A DNA stretch of 34,982 nt from an uncultured Alphaproteobacteria bacterium (GTDB lineage: Bacteria > Pseudomonadota > Alphaproteobacteria > Rhodobacterales > Rhodobacteraceae), in NCBI GenBank assembly GCA_902537235.1, contig CACBAO010000019.1:1-34982 (forward strand). The letters are read 5' to 3'. The notes below the pieces were generated by a model that did not search any database, was not told where the DNA came from, and was given only the letters and a program-made list of their open reading frames with translations. The position numbers were made by a program, and so were the translations under genes. Shown here one piece after another: positions 7,778 through 16,861 of the stretch (position 1 is the first letter of the stretch; each line of letters starts with the position of its first letter).

Positions 7778-9553
7778 TTACAAGAATTGAAGCTCTGCTA
7801 ATTTTTTGTACTTTTTATTAGTTCTTATCAATTCTTTATGAGCGCCCTCATTCTCTAGCTTTCCTTTTTCGAGGAAAAGTATCCTGTCTGCGTTTTTCAC
7901 AGTTGAAAGACGATGGGCTATAACGATAATAGTCTTATTACCAGAGATATTATCAATTGCTGTCTTTATTGCATTTTCCGATATGGCATCGAGAGAAGAA
8001 GTTGCTTCATCGAGAAGAAGAATTGGGGAGTCTCTTAATATTGCTCGTGCTATAGCTATTCTTTGCTTTTGCCCAACCGAAATCAACAATCCTCTCTCAC
8101 CCAACAGGGTATTGTATCCCTGAGGCAAATCATTTATGAATTCCTCTGCACAAGCAAGCTTTGCTGCTATTTCGACTTCTGCTAATGATGCATTGACCCT
8201 TCCTATACGGATATTGTCTGCCACTGATTTAGAAAAAATAACAGGCTCCTGCGGAACATAAGCTATATGTCGTCTCAGATGAGATTTAGACACCTTATCA
8301 ATGGGGTAAGTATCGATTAAAATTGAGCCTCTATCGATATCATATAACCTTTGTATTAGTTGAAAGAAAGTCGTCTTTCCTGCCCCGGAAAGGCCTACCA
8401 AAGCAACCTTTTCATTTTTATGTATCGTTAGTTTGGGAATATCCAAAGCCGGAATTTCTTTTCTCATAGGATACGAAAATTTAACTTGATTAAAGGTAAT
8501 AGATCCATTTATTGAGGGTTTAATCGGGATAGGGTTCGGGTGCTCTTGTACCGGATCCAATGTACTAAAAATTTCTCCTATTCTATCTAAGGCACCTAGA
8601 AATTTACTAATCTCTCCATATGTTTCCGTTATGGCACCAACACTGACCCCAACAACCAAAGAATAGAGACAAAATTGAAGTAATTCACCAATAGAGAACC
8701 TACCGCTCTCAACGTCCTTAAGACCTGCATAAACGACAAAAGAAACAGCAAAAAAAACCAAGATGATAATTAAAAAAATCATAATTGACCTTGCAAAAAC
8801 ACGAATTTTTGATTTGAGATAACTATCCTCAATTAATTCATTGTATTCTTTTACAGCATGGTCTTGATAGCTATTCGTTTGCACTGTTGTTGCAGCAAAA
8901 ATATATTCAGATGCGAGACCTGCACTATTAGCCAGTTTATCCTGTGTTTGACGGCTTAGCTTTCGTAAAAATCTTCCAAAGTATAGTAAGGGGAAAACTA
9001 TAAGAGGAATGATAAGAAGAGAAAATGAGGCTAATTTCACCGATGTAGAAAACATTAATATTATGCCCCCCACGAAAAGTAATGTATTTCTTATAGCAAG
9101 GGATAGAGTAGACCCAGCAACGCTTTGCACGAGAGTTGTATCTGCATTTATCCTAGACACCAAATCGCCCGTCAAAGTTTTCTCAAAGAAATTCGGGCTG
9201 AAATTTACTATCTTATCAAATAAGTCTTGCCTTAGGTCAGACACTAATCGTTCTCCAAGTAGAGTTACTAAATAAAAACGAATAGCCGTCCCCAAAGCTA
9301 CTACAGTCACTAAGGCACAACTTATGAAAAGATATTTTTGACCTGTTTCAACATTAAATGAATATCCATCAACTATATAGCGTGCCATTATAGGGATTGA
9401 TAACGTCATAAGAACCGTAATAAGAAGAAATATAAGAGCTCCCATAGCCCAAAATATATGTGGCATAAAAATTAACTTAAAAAGATACTTTAACTGATAT
9501 CCTTTTACATTTTGAAAATTTCTGTCTTTGTTATCCACTGTATTAGATCTCAT
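7778..9553 (-). CDS. ABC exporter half-transporter (MsbA/ABCB-like) with altered signature motif
   Basis: A 591-residue fusion of a membrane domain and a nucleotide-binding domain, expected to dimerise in the inner membrane. Hydrophobic segments lie near residues 33-58, 75-95, 150-170, 173-195, 255-277 and 292-310. The ATPase domain has Walker A GLSGAGKT (387-394), Q-loop VPQEP, Walker B ILLLDE (511-516) with the catalytic Glu, D-loop SSLD and an H-loop IAHR. The signature, normally LSGGQ, reads ISVGQ (491-495). Substrate unknown; lipid or drug export is usual for the family. The ATG at 9553 has GGAG only 2 nt away, so the exact start is uncertain. It diverges from a cytochrome P450 gene. Confidence 0.9.
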   Translation of the reverse strand: MRSNTVDNKDRNFQNVKGYQLKYLFKLIFMPHIFWAMGALIFLLITVLMTLSIPIMARYIVDGYSFNVETGQKYLFISCALVTVVALGTAIRFYLVTLLGERLVSDLRQDLFDKIVNFSPNFFEKTLTGDLVSRINADTTLVQSVAGSTLSLAIRNTLLFVGGIILMFSTSVKLASFSLLIIPLIVFPLLYFGRFLRKLSRQTQDKLANSAGLASEYIFAATTVQTNSYQDHAVKEYNELIEDSYLKSKIRVFARSIMIFLIIILVFFAVSFVVYAGLKDVESGRFSIGELLQFCLYSLVVGVSVGAITETYGEISKFLGALDRIGEIFSTLDPVQEHPNPIPIKPSINGSITFNQVKFSYPMRKEIPALDIPKLTIHKNEKVALVGLSGAGKTTFFQLIQRLYDIDRGSILIDTYPIDKVSKSHLRRHIAYVPQEPVIFSKSVADNIRIGRVNASLAEVEIAAKLACAEEFINDLPQGYNTLLGERGLLISVGQKQRIAIARAILRDSPILLLDEATSSLDAISENAIKTAIDNISGNKTIIVIAHRLSTVKNADRILFLEKGKLENEGAHKELIRTNKKYKKLAELQFL

Positions 9554-9751
9554 TTCTCCAAAAAATAATTCATGGTCAAGTGTTTTTTAGTTTATGTCAG
9601 AGAGCTTTCCGTTCGAGAAAAATAATGTAGGTGTGAAATTTTATACAACATATGTTAAGTAGTGAAATAATCTTTAAATCCAAGATATTTTTATTTAACA
9701 AAGCTGATTTTAATTGAACCGGATTGAAACTCATGGTTTTCTCAAGTTATT

Positions 9752-10909
9752 ATGAAAGATAAACCAATTCACAATATAGATATATCAACTTTTAAACGCA
9801 ATCCCTATCCTGACCTAAAAGAAATGCGTACTCTTAACCCTATTTGTTTTGTTCCCCAAGTTAAAGCAACCATGATTTGTAATAGAGCATCAATTTACGA
9901 GTGCGAAAAGAACACAGATGTATTTTCTTCAGTTCAGCCAAAAGGACTTATGACAGTCTTAATGGGGCAAAATATGATGCGAAAAGATGGAGAAGATCAC
10001 TCGAAAGAGAGGAAAACAATATTCAAGACAATTTCTCCCAAAACGTCTCGTGATCATTGGAGAGACAAATTCGAGGCTATCGCTGATAACATAATTGATA
10101 AAATTCAGGCACTAAAATTCGGAGACCTTTTGACGCTTTACGCAAGAGAGCTATCAGCAGAATGTTTAAAATTAGTTACCGGCCTAACAAACATGACGTC
10201 AGTTGAAATGGATAGGGTTAGTCAAGGGATGATCGATGGATGTTCAAACTATACCGGCGATAAGGAGGTCGAAGAGAATTGTAATAATTGTACAATAAGT
10301 ATAGACACTCACATTGATGAAATGGTTGGGAAAATGGAAAAAAACTCCGATTTCTCATTGATAAGCACAATGTTGGAGGGTGGACTTAGTGCATGGCAGA
10401 TTAGTGCCAATATAAAGTTAGCGATTTCTGGAGGGCAAAATGAACCTCGCGATGCAATAGCGGGATGTATTTGGGCCGCTTTGAATTTTGGTTTAAAAGA
10501 GCATTTGCAAGAAAAGCGAAATTGGGAACAATTATTTAATGAATATTGTCGTTGGATGTCGCCAATTGGAATGTCTCCAAGAGAAATAGCTACAGATTTT
10601 TTATATAAAAATGTCACTTTCAAAAAAGGCGACAGAGTATTTCTAATGTTTTCTTCTGCCAATCGAGACGAAAAAGTGTTCGCTAATTCTGATAAATTCG
10701 ATTTAGAACGAGATTGTTCAAAATCTATACACTTTGGAGCAGGACCGCACTATTGCGCTGGTGCATCTATAGCAAGCACTATGATAAGCTCAGTTGCTTT
10801 ACCAAAAATATTTGCGGCACTTCCTAAATTAAAATTGGTTGATAAAGAAAAGTATGATTTTGATGGTTGGGCATTTAGAGGCATAACATCTCTTGAATGC
10901 GAATGGTAA
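9752..10909 (+). CDS. Cytochrome P450
   Basis: A 385-residue soluble bacterial P450 that would use O2 and electrons from a ferredoxin partner to oxidise a small substrate. The heme loop is HFGAGPHYCAGAS with the axial thiolate at Cys335. The K-helix ExxR is Glu264-Arg267 (NEYCRW), and the NRDEKVF motif lies at 304-310. The I-helix oxygen-activation segment reads SGGQNEPRD (226-234) rather than the usual acid-alcohol (A/G)GxxT. No redox partner gene is in the window. The permease that follows begins 19 nt after the stop or, from a TTG, overlaps it. No convincing ribosome site precedes the ATG. Substrate unknown. Confidence 0.93.
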   Translation: MKDKPIHNIDISTFKRNPYPDLKEMRTLNPICFVPQVKATMICNRASIYECEKNTDVFSSVQPKGLMTVLMGQNMMRKDGEDHSKERKTIFKTISPKTSRDHWRDKFEAIADNIIDKIQALKFGDLLTLYARELSAECLKLVTGLTNMTSVEMDRVSQGMIDGCSNYTGDKEVEENCNNCTISIDTHIDEMVGKMEKNSDFSLISTMLEGGLSAWQISANIKLAISGGQNEPRDAIAGCIWAALNFGLKEHLQEKRNWEQLFNEYCRWMSPIGMSPREIATDFLYKNVTFKKGDRVFLMFSSANRDEKVFANSDKFDLERDCSKSIHFGAGPHYCAGASIASTMISSVALPKIFAALPKLKLVDKEKYDFDGWAFRGITSLECEW

Positions 10910-10928
10910 AAAATTGAATGAGCCATTA

Positions 10929-11807
10929 ATGTCTTCTAGAGACTCTTATTTTCTTGGTGCACTTTTTTTATTTCTAGAAATAATTGTAGGCACTTCTATT
11001 GTCGCGATAATAAAATACTTTTCGAGCGATGTTTCCATATCTATCGTGCTAATGTTTAGGTATTTATTCTGCTTACCAGTATTATTAGTAATAGGTTTAA
11101 AGATTGGTGGTATACGTTACTTTAAAATAACTAATAAAAAAGTAATGTCTCTCCGTAGTGTTGCCGGCTTATTGGGATTGTCTTTTTGGTATCTATCGGT
11201 AATTCACTTAGATATAAGCAAAGCATTGGCGCTATCACAAGTAATGCCAATTTTTATTTGTATATTTTCAATTATTTTTCTTGGAGAGAAAGTAGGCATC
11301 TATAGATGGTCTGCCATACTAGTAGGATTGTCAGGTGCTGTTATAATAATTAATCCAGACTCCAAGAATTGGTATAGCATAGGTCTTCTCTACATTTTTC
11401 TTGGTACCCTTTTTGCCTCTATTATGTTTGTAGCATTGAGAAGACTAGGCATGAGTGAGAACGCTGTTGCAACAGCGTTTTGGTATAACTTATTCGGCTC
11501 GATAATATTCAGTACATATTGTATATCAGCTCTCACTTTCAATAATATTTCACTAAAGATTTGGGCTATGCTGATCTTAATTGGAGTAATGGCGAGCGCA
11601 CAGCAAATATTAATGGCTTTAAGCCATACATATGCGTCTGCTTCGTCTCTTGCTCCAGTTCATTACATCACCATCCCGATAGGAGTAATGATTGGATTAA
11701 TAGTGTTTAACGAAAAAATCGATTTGACCTTTTTGATTGGCACTTTCTTAATCATTGGTTCCACTATAATTATTCTCTACAGAGAAAATAAAGAATCTTC
11801 TAGTTAG
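10929..11807 (+). CDS. EamA/DMT-family permease
   Basis: A strongly hydrophobic protein of about 292 residues with roughly ten membrane segments in two repeated halves, the architecture of drug/metabolite transporters of the EamA family. The second half repeats features such as an ...IIGSTIIIL segment near the end. The frame is open back to a TTG at 10893 that overlaps the P450 end by 17 nt; ATG 10929 is preferred because it puts a short cytoplasmic tail (MSSRDSYF) before the first helix. Position suggests cotranscription with the P450, perhaps exporting its product (inference). Its stop overlaps the convergent enoyl-CoA hydratase by 8 nt. Confidence 0.85.
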   Translation: MSSRDSYFLGALFLFLEIIVGTSIVAIIKYFSSDVSISIVLMFRYLFCLPVLLVIGLKIGGIRYFKITNKKVMSLRSVAGLLGLSFWYLSVIHLDISKALALSQVMPIFICIFSIIFLGEKVGIYRWSAILVGLSGAVIIINPDSKNWYSIGLLYIFLGTLFASIMFVALRRLGMSENAVATAFWYNLFGSIIFSTYCISALTFNNISLKIWAMLILIGVMASAQQILMALSHTYASASSLAPVHYITIPIGVMIGLIVFNEKIDLTFLIGTFLIIGSTIIILYRENKESSS

Positions 11808-12648
11808 ACGACCTATCTTCAGTCCAATCATAAGTTCCGGTATCTCTTTCTTTAACTGCTTTTTTCCAACCATATTTTTCTGACATTTTTTTGAAATTTA
11901 ATCCTTCAGGAGAATGCCTAGATATTCCGTCAAAGATAGTAGCAAACTTTTGGCTATTAAGTAACCCGGCTGACTCAATAACCTGATTAATCAAAATTTT
12001 TTGCATCGCTAGTTGGTTTAGAGGAACGGTTGTCATGCGCATTGCAAAACTATCAACTTCATCATTCAGCTTTTCTTTTGAAACAGCCTTTAATATTAAG
12101 CCAAGTTTTTCTGCCTCTAAACCAGAGATTTTATCTCCTGTAAACAGCATCCTCTTCGCCTTCTCTGGACCAAGTCGATACATCCACATTGCCGTGGTTG
12201 GAGTACCCCAAACTCTTGTCGGCATGTAACCAATTTTGGCATCATTTTCCATAAAAATAAAGTCACTACAAAGTGCGATATCAGTACCTCCTGCTAAAGC
12301 TCCTATTCCATGAATTTTACAAATCACGGGCTTTAGACAATGAAATAATGACATAAAATGTTTGTTGTTTTCCCACATAAACTTGTAATCCTTTAAAGGA
12401 TCCCAAGGCATTTTTTGAGTTAAACGATTATTTTTATCTTGAGCAAAAGCAGTTAAATCATACCCAGCACAGAAGGCATCTCCCCTTCCTGACAAAATAA
12501 TCACGTGAACTTCGTTGTTGACATCAGCTTCTTCTACCGCACTAGATAAAAGAGCAGGAAGTTCTGTATCTATTGCGTTTAAAACCTCAGGTCTATTAAG
12601 AAAGATGCGGGCGATTTTGCCATCGATTTCTATTTCAACTTTTCCCAA
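11800..12648 (-). CDS. Enoyl-CoA hydratase/isomerase family (crotonase fold)
   Basis: A 282-residue crotonase-superfamily protein. The oxyanion-hole segments are visible as the GDAFCAGYDL loop near residue 57 and HGIGALAGGTDIALCSDF near residue 115. The usual catalytic Glu of hydratases in the second helix region is not obvious (GTPTTAMWMYRLG), so the reaction could be hydration, isomerisation or another acyl-CoA chemistry. The C-terminal tail is longer than in housekeeping FadB-type domains. The start is TTG at 12648, immediately after an in-frame TAA, with AAGGG about 8 nt upstream; no ATG lies near. It could act on the product of the nearby acyl-CoA synthetase (inference). Confidence 0.88.
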   Translation of the reverse strand: MGKVEIEIDGKIARIFLNRPEVLNAIDTELPALLSSAVEEADVNNEVHVIILSGRGDAFCAGYDLTAFAQDKNNRLTQKMPWDPLKDYKFMWENNKHFMSLFHCLKPVICKIHGIGALAGGTDIALCSDFIFMENDAKIGYMPTRVWGTPTTAMWMYRLGPEKAKRMLFTGDKISGLEAEKLGLILKAVSKEKLNDEVDSFAMRMTTVPLNQLAMQKILINQVIESAGLLNSQKFATIFDGISRHSPEGLNFKKMSEKYGWKKAVKERDTGTYDWTEDRSSN

Positions 12649-12669
12649 TTACTTAACCCTTCAAAGTTT

Positions 12670-12743
12670 TGGAGCGGGTGATGGGAATCGAACCCACGTA
12701 TTCAGCTTGGAAGGCTGCTGCTCTACCATTGAGCTACACCCGC
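12670..12743 (-). tRNA. tRNA-Gly (anticodon TCC)
   Basis: On the minus strand the acceptor stem GCGGGTG pairs with CACCCGC, the D-arm is GCTC...GAGC, and the anticodon loop CTTCCAA (anticodon TCC) sits in a GCAGC/GCTGA stem with one terminal mismatch. The T-loop is TTCGATT. Discriminator T is followed by an encoded CCA (12670-12672 complement). It decodes GGA/GGG glycine codons. It lies 5 nt beyond the stop of the upstream beta-barrel gene, so it may share that transcript. Confidence 0.96.
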
Positions 12744-12748
12744 GCAAG

Positions 12749-13408
12749 TTAAAACTTATAAGTGATACCAGCGTATGTCGTATTGCCTTTTAGAACAACA
12801 GCTGTACCCGCAGCATTTTTGGTCTCTGTTGATTTATAACCAAGGTTTAGCCCTATGTTTGATGTTAAATCGTACACAAACCTTGCATCCATCGTAGTAG
12901 CTTTTTGTTTTCTGTCTTCTGTCTTATAGCTAAGGGTCAAATTACTTCCTTGTAAAACACCTAAATTTATTTTAGTTCCATACGTATAGAACTTTCCATA
13001 ATTATTAATGTCACTGCCTGCAAATACCTTAAAACCAAATGAAGGAGTATAAAGATTATAGGAAATACCAAGTGAAGTATCAGTTTCTTGAACTGTTGCA
13101 AGCTTTATTTGGGATCCCATAAATTCGATGCCAATATTCGGAATAACTTTATATGTTATTGATCCCTCACTGTTATTCAAAACCACATCATCAAATTTGC
13201 CATCGCTCACGCTTAAACTATACATGATTGAAGGAGATAACTGACCTCCGAGATTCAAAACCCCTCCATCACCCGTGTATTTTGTTCCTGAAATATCGTA
13301 ATTAAAAGAGCCATACGACAATCCTGCGCTAACACTCGCCTGCGAAAACGCTGTTGTAGCACTAAATAAAAAAGCTAATAGAATTGCTAAAGGGTTTAAA
13401 TTTCTCAT
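12749..13408 (-). CDS. Small outer-membrane beta-barrel-like protein
   Basis: From ATG 13408 the product is 219 residues: a signal peptide with hydrophobic core LAILLAFLFSATTAFS and probable cleavage before QASVSAG, then alternating hydrophobic/polar beta segments (for example VSAGLSYGSFNYDI, ITYKVIPNIGIEFMG, TYAGITYKF) and a C-terminal Phe, the classic BAM-recognition ending. This fits a barrel of about eight to ten strands or a porin-like protein. I do not recognise a named family. The frame is open 27 nt further upstream, but GAGGAG lies 7-8 nt before 13408, which decides the start. tRNA-Gly follows immediately. Confidence 0.8.
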   Translation of the reverse strand: MRNLNPLAILLAFLFSATTAFSQASVSAGLSYGSFNYDISGTKYTGDGGVLNLGGQLSPSIMYSLSVSDGKFDDVVLNNSEGSITYKVIPNIGIEFMGSQIKLATVQETDTSLGISYNLYTPSFGFKVFAGSDINNYGKFYTYGTKINLGVLQGSNLTLSYKTEDRKQKATTMDARFVYDLTSNIGLNLGYKSTETKNAAGTAVVLKGNTTYAGITYKF

Positions 13409-13459
13409 AACTAACTCCTCGTTTTGATGAACCATTCATATTAAAATTACAGAACAACA

Positions 13460-14131
13460 TCAAGGTTTATCTTTATAAATATTGATTAATTCTTTGAAGG
13501 TTTCTATCTTGATTGTTGCACTATTGCCCTTCGCTAAGTTATAAATACTGCCGTGTCCGTAATCACAAAAGATAAAATCAACACATGCATTTTTGGCGGC
13601 TTCTTCATCCGTATTTGTATCTCCAACAAAAAAAACTTCATTAGGCCTTTTATCAAGCCTGTAAATTGCTTCTAAAAGAGGCTTTGGATTTGGTTTTGCA
13701 ATTCCAACAGTATCTGATCCAATAAAAGATCTCTTGAAGAAATCTATTAAACCTACACGTTTAAGAAGCTCTCGAGCGTATTTTTCCGGTTTGTTTGTGC
13801 AAAGCCCAAGCTGTACACCCATTAATTGTAGTTCTTCTAGCGTGGCGGCTACATCGTCATAAATCACAGACCTATTATCCAATACTTTATCATAGTTTTT
13901 GAGATATAGTTGATAATAATACGTTAACATATTCTCGTTGAAGCTAATGCCCTCTTCTTTTAGTCCATAACGTAATATTGCTCTTCCACCTTGAATTGCT
14001 GTTTGCAGACCACTGAAACCTTCGAGCCTTGTTAACCATCCCTGGCTTTCAAACAATAAATTTCCGGCATCAAGCATATCATGTTTTGTATCCACAAGTG
14101 TCCCATCTAGATCAAATACCAGCGCTTTCAT
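13460..14131 (-). CDS. gph: Phosphoglycolate phosphatase-like HAD hydrolase
   Basis: A 223-residue HAD hydrolase with motif I FDLDGTLVDT (nucleophile Asp and general acid Asp), motif II around LCTNKPEKYA, the motif III Lys in GIAKPNPKP and motif IV GDTNTDEEAA. A helical cap lies between motifs I and II. This combination and length match Gph, which removes 2-phosphoglycolate made during DNA repair or by Rubisco. Close relatives act on other small phosphates, so the substrate is by family. AAGGA lies about 7 nt before the ATG. It diverges from glmU, leaving a 67-nt intergenic promoter region. Confidence 0.85.
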   Translation of the reverse strand: MKALVFDLDGTLVDTKHDMLDAGNLLFESQGWLTRLEGFSGLQTAIQGGRAILRYGLKEEGISFNENMLTYYYQLYLKNYDKVLDNRSVIYDDVAATLEELQLMGVQLGLCTNKPEKYARELLKRVGLIDFFKRSFIGSDTVGIAKPNPKPLLEAIYRLDKRPNEVFFVGDTNTDEEAAKNACVDFIFCDYGHGSIYNLAKGNSATIKIETFKELINIYKDKP

Positions 14132-14198
14132 AACTTTTCCTTACATAATGAGACTAAATGAAATAAATTAGGGTGGCAAACGAACAATAAAGGTGTTG

Positions 14199-15545
14199 AT
14201 GACTGTTTCAACTATAATTTTAGCCGCGGGCAAAGGTACAAGGATGAAAAGTCCTACTCCGAAAATCCTTCATAAGATTGGTGGTAAGTACCTCATATCA
14301 TTCGGTGTAGATCTGGCAAAAGCCATAAAATCCAAAGAAACGATTGTGGTTGTCGGCGATGAAAACGAACAAGCAACAAAAGAAGCTCTTTCGGGTAAGA
14401 AGGTTAAATTTTGTATTCAAAGAAGTCAACTCGGTACCGGAGATGCTGTCAAAATCGCGCTAAAAGGTTTTAATATCAAATCTAAATATACCCTTATATT
14501 GTATGGCGATACTCCCTTTATTAAAAATAACACAATAAAGAAAATGATAATAAAAGCAGAAACGGGTTTTGAATTTATTTTCCTTGGTTTTCAAGCAAAG
14601 AAAAAAAATAGTTACGGAAAATTTAAAATTGGGCCAAAGGGAACACTCATGGATATCATCGAAAAAAATGAGCCTGGGTATAATTTCGCCAATAATTTAT
14701 CAAACTCTGGCATACTTTTAGCTCGATCAAGTATAATAGCTGATCTGATCCAAAAAATTAAAAACAATAATTCCAAAGGAGAGTACTATCTAACAGATAT
14801 CGTAAAATTGGCAGCTAAATACGGACACTCATCAACCTATGTTCAGTGCAAAGAAGATGAATGTATTGGGGTTAATTCTCAGAGTGAATTATCAATTGCT
14901 GAAAAAAAATTTCAAGATGATTTTAGGGAAAAGCTAATGGCTTCTGGTGTGTCTATGCAATCACCTGAAACCTGTTTCTTTTCATTTGACACAACAATTA
15001 AAAGTGGATGCGTTATAGAGCCTTATGTCATTTTCGATGTTGGAGTGAAAATTCAAAGCTCAACTGTAATAAAGTCATACAGCTACATACAGGGAGCTCA
15101 CATTGGGCAATTTTGCCAAATTGGTCCTTTTGCACGGCTTCGGCCAAGCACTCGTCTTTCAAATGAAGTGAAAGTCGGTAACTTTGTGGAGGTAAAAAAC
15201 AGTATTCTATCCCCTAAAACTAAAGCTAATCATCTGTCATATATAGGGGATGCAAAATTAGGTAAAAATACAAATGTCGGTGCTGGAACTATTTTTTGTA
15301 ATTATGATGGTAAAAATAAACATTTTACAGACGTAGGTGACAATGTTTTTATTGGATCGAATGCATCTCTTATTGCTCCATTAAAAATTGGTGACGGATC
15401 AATAGTGGCGGCCGGTTCAGCAATCAATAGAGACGTGCCATCTGAGAGCTTGGCAATATCGAGACCACTGCAACAAAATAAAATTGGTATAGGAGGGAAA
15501 ATTATGCTTAAACTTCAAAAAGTAGCTGATAAATTTAAGCGGTGA
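14199..15545 (+). CDS. glmU: Bifunctional GlmU: GlcN-1-P acetyltransferase / GlcNAc-1-P uridyltransferase
   Basis: GlmU makes UDP-GlcNAc for peptidoglycan and LPS. The N-terminal uridyltransferase domain starts with ILAAGKGTRMKSPTPK and has the YGDTPF motif near residue 105. The C-terminal domain is a left-handed beta helix of hexapeptide repeats containing GPFARLRP, KVGNFVEVKN and the acetyltransferase motif NVGAGTIFCNYDGKNKH. The 448-residue length is normal. The frame also opens with GTG-TTG at 14193, but AAAGG at 14189-14193 is 5 nt before ATG 14199, favouring the latter. Its stop overlaps moaA by 4 nt. Product supply links it to the polysaccharide locus downstream. Confidence 0.95.
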   Translation: MTVSTIILAAGKGTRMKSPTPKILHKIGGKYLISFGVDLAKAIKSKETIVVVGDENEQATKEALSGKKVKFCIQRSQLGTGDAVKIALKGFNIKSKYTLILYGDTPFIKNNTIKKMIIKAETGFEFIFLGFQAKKKNSYGKFKIGPKGTLMDIIEKNEPGYNFANNLSNSGILLARSSIIADLIQKIKNNNSKGEYYLTDIVKLAAKYGHSSTYVQCKEDECIGVNSQSELSIAEKKFQDDFREKLMASGVSMQSPETCFFSFDTTIKSGCVIEPYVIFDVGVKIQSSTVIKSYSYIQGAHIGQFCQIGPFARLRPSTRLSNEVKVGNFVEVKNSILSPKTKANHLSYIGDAKLGKNTNVGAGTIFCNYDGKNKHFTDVGDNVFIGSNASLIAPLKIGDGSIVAAGSAINRDVPSESLAISRPLQQNKIGIGGKIMLKLQKVADKFKR

Positions 15546-16579
15546 ATAAACAAGTGAACAAATCATTGTATAATAGTAAGCTCGTAGATCCTTTTAACCG
15601 ACAAATAACCTATTTAAGGTTATCTGTTACAGATCGCTGTGACTTAAGGTGTACCTATTGCATGCCTGAAAAGATGACTTTTTTAAATAAGAAAGAAGTA
15701 CTTACTTTTGAAGAGATGTATAAGCTATGCAGTGGTTTTATTGATTTAGGTATAAAGAAAATACGAATAACAGGTGGAGAGCCCTTGGTTCGAAAAGGTA
15801 TAATGGATTTCTTTGAAATGCTAAATCCAAATTTATCTAATCAATTGGAAGAGTTAACGCTAACAACGAATGGTACACAATTGCATAAATATGCTAGCCA
15901 ACTGTATGGTGCAGGAGTTAGGCGCATTAATATATCACTTGATACATTAAATTCAAAAAAATTCGAGAGCATCACTAGGATTGGTAAACTCCATGACGTT
16001 TTGAAGGGGATTGATGCTGCACAAGATGCAAACCTAAAAATAAAAATTAATTGTGTTGCTTTGAAAGATATTAATGATGATGAGACAGTCGACTTTATTG
16101 ACTGGTGCATCAAAAACAATTTTGATCTTACGTTTATTGAAACTATGCCTATGGGGGATATCGGAAATGAGACACGGCTGAATCATTTTTTATCCCTTGA
16201 TGAGCTTAAGAAAAATATTGCCTCAAAATTTGAACTTGAAGATATTTCATTTTCTTCGGGAGGCCCTGCAAAATATTGCAAAATAAAAGGTTCTAGCATT
16301 AAGTTAGGATTTATCACACCTTTATCGCACAACTTTTGCTCCAGCTGCAATCGAATAAGAGTAGATGCAACCGGTGTGTTACATCAATGTCTTGGTCAAA
16401 GCAATAGTTTAGACTTCCGAAGTATACTGAGAGACCCTGGTACAACTGACGCTATTCTTCTTGAGAACATAAGAAAATCGATAAAACAAAAGCCTGAAAA
16501 ACACTCCTTTGCCTACGACTTCTCAAAAGAGCGGATTGAAGGTAGGATGAGTAGGCATATGAGCCTGACCGGTGGGTAA
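15542..16579 (+). CDS. moaA: GTP 3',8-cyclase, molybdenum cofactor synthesis
   Basis: MoaA is a radical-SAM enzyme that starts molybdopterin synthesis from GTP. The SAM cluster motif is Cys33-x3-Cys37-x2-Cys40 (RCDLRCTYCMPE). The second cluster is Cys266-x2-Cys269-x13-Cys283 (FCSSCNRIRVDATG then HQC). The protein ends in the required Gly-Gly (MSLTGG). Length 345 is normal. The start is GTG 15542 in a GTGA overlap with the glmU stop, indicating translational coupling; a second GTG at 15554 is possible. Pairing moaA with glmU is unusual in my experience but both frames look intact. No other moa gene is in the window. Confidence 0.95.
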   Translation: MNKQVNKSLYNSKLVDPFNRQITYLRLSVTDRCDLRCTYCMPEKMTFLNKKEVLTFEEMYKLCSGFIDLGIKKIRITGGEPLVRKGIMDFFEMLNPNLSNQLEELTLTTNGTQLHKYASQLYGAGVRRINISLDTLNSKKFESITRIGKLHDVLKGIDAAQDANLKIKINCVALKDINDDETVDFIDWCIKNNFDLTFIETMPMGDIGNETRLNHFLSLDELKKNIASKFELEDISFSSGGPAKYCKIKGSSIKLGFITPLSHNFCSSCNRIRVDATGVLHQCLGQSNSLDFRSILRDPGTTDAILLENIRKSIKQKPEKHSFAYDFSKERIEGRMSRHMSLTGG

Positions 16580-16671
16580 TAACTATTTGTATAAAGTGTG
16601 TAGATTCTCCTAACAAAAATAGCTTGCACTTTTTCACGTTAAGTTTAAAAAAACAGTCATGGAATTGTTTC

Positions 16672-16748
16672 GGCGGAGTAGCTCAGGCGGTTAGAGCAGA
16701 GGAATCATAATCCTTGTGTCGGGGGTTCAAGTCCCTCCTCCGCTACCA
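16672..16748 (+). tRNA. tRNA-Met (elongator type, anticodon CAT)
   Basis: Acceptor GGCGGAG pairs with CTCCGCT (a terminal G-T pair), the D-arm is GCTC...GAGC, the anticodon arm is GAGGA-ATCATAA-TCCTT with anticodon CAT, and the T-arm is GGGGG-TTCAAGT-CCCTC. A CCA is encoded at 16746-16748. It lacks the C1-A72 mismatch and anticodon-stem GC run of initiator tRNA, so it is elongator Met. A lysidine-modified Ile tRNA is the alternative but is less like this sequence. Confidence 0.92.
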
Positions 16749-16766
16749 ATTAATTAAAAAATTTAA

Positions 16767-16791
16767 CAGAGCCGCCCTTCTGCCAATTTTA
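16767..16791. terminator. Weak bidirectional terminator between tRNA-Met and nusG paralogue
   Basis: CAGAG (16767-16771) and CTTCTG (16777-16782) can form a short bulged hairpin with a C-rich loop. It is followed on the plus strand by AATTTTATATTT and on the minus strand by TTAAATTTTTT. tRNA-Met and the NusG paralogue converge here, so a terminator serving both is expected. The stem is short, so the call is tentative. Confidence 0.3.
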
Positions 16792-16861
16792 TATTTATGG
16801 AGTTCGAGGAAATAGGCATTAATTTATAAAAATTGCAGTAAGGTTTATCAATTGGATAGCG

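Noticed and set aside
16452-16637. Minus-strand frame overlapping the moaA end.
   Set aside because: It is antisense to the conserved C-terminal Gly-Gly end of moaA and has no recognisable product.
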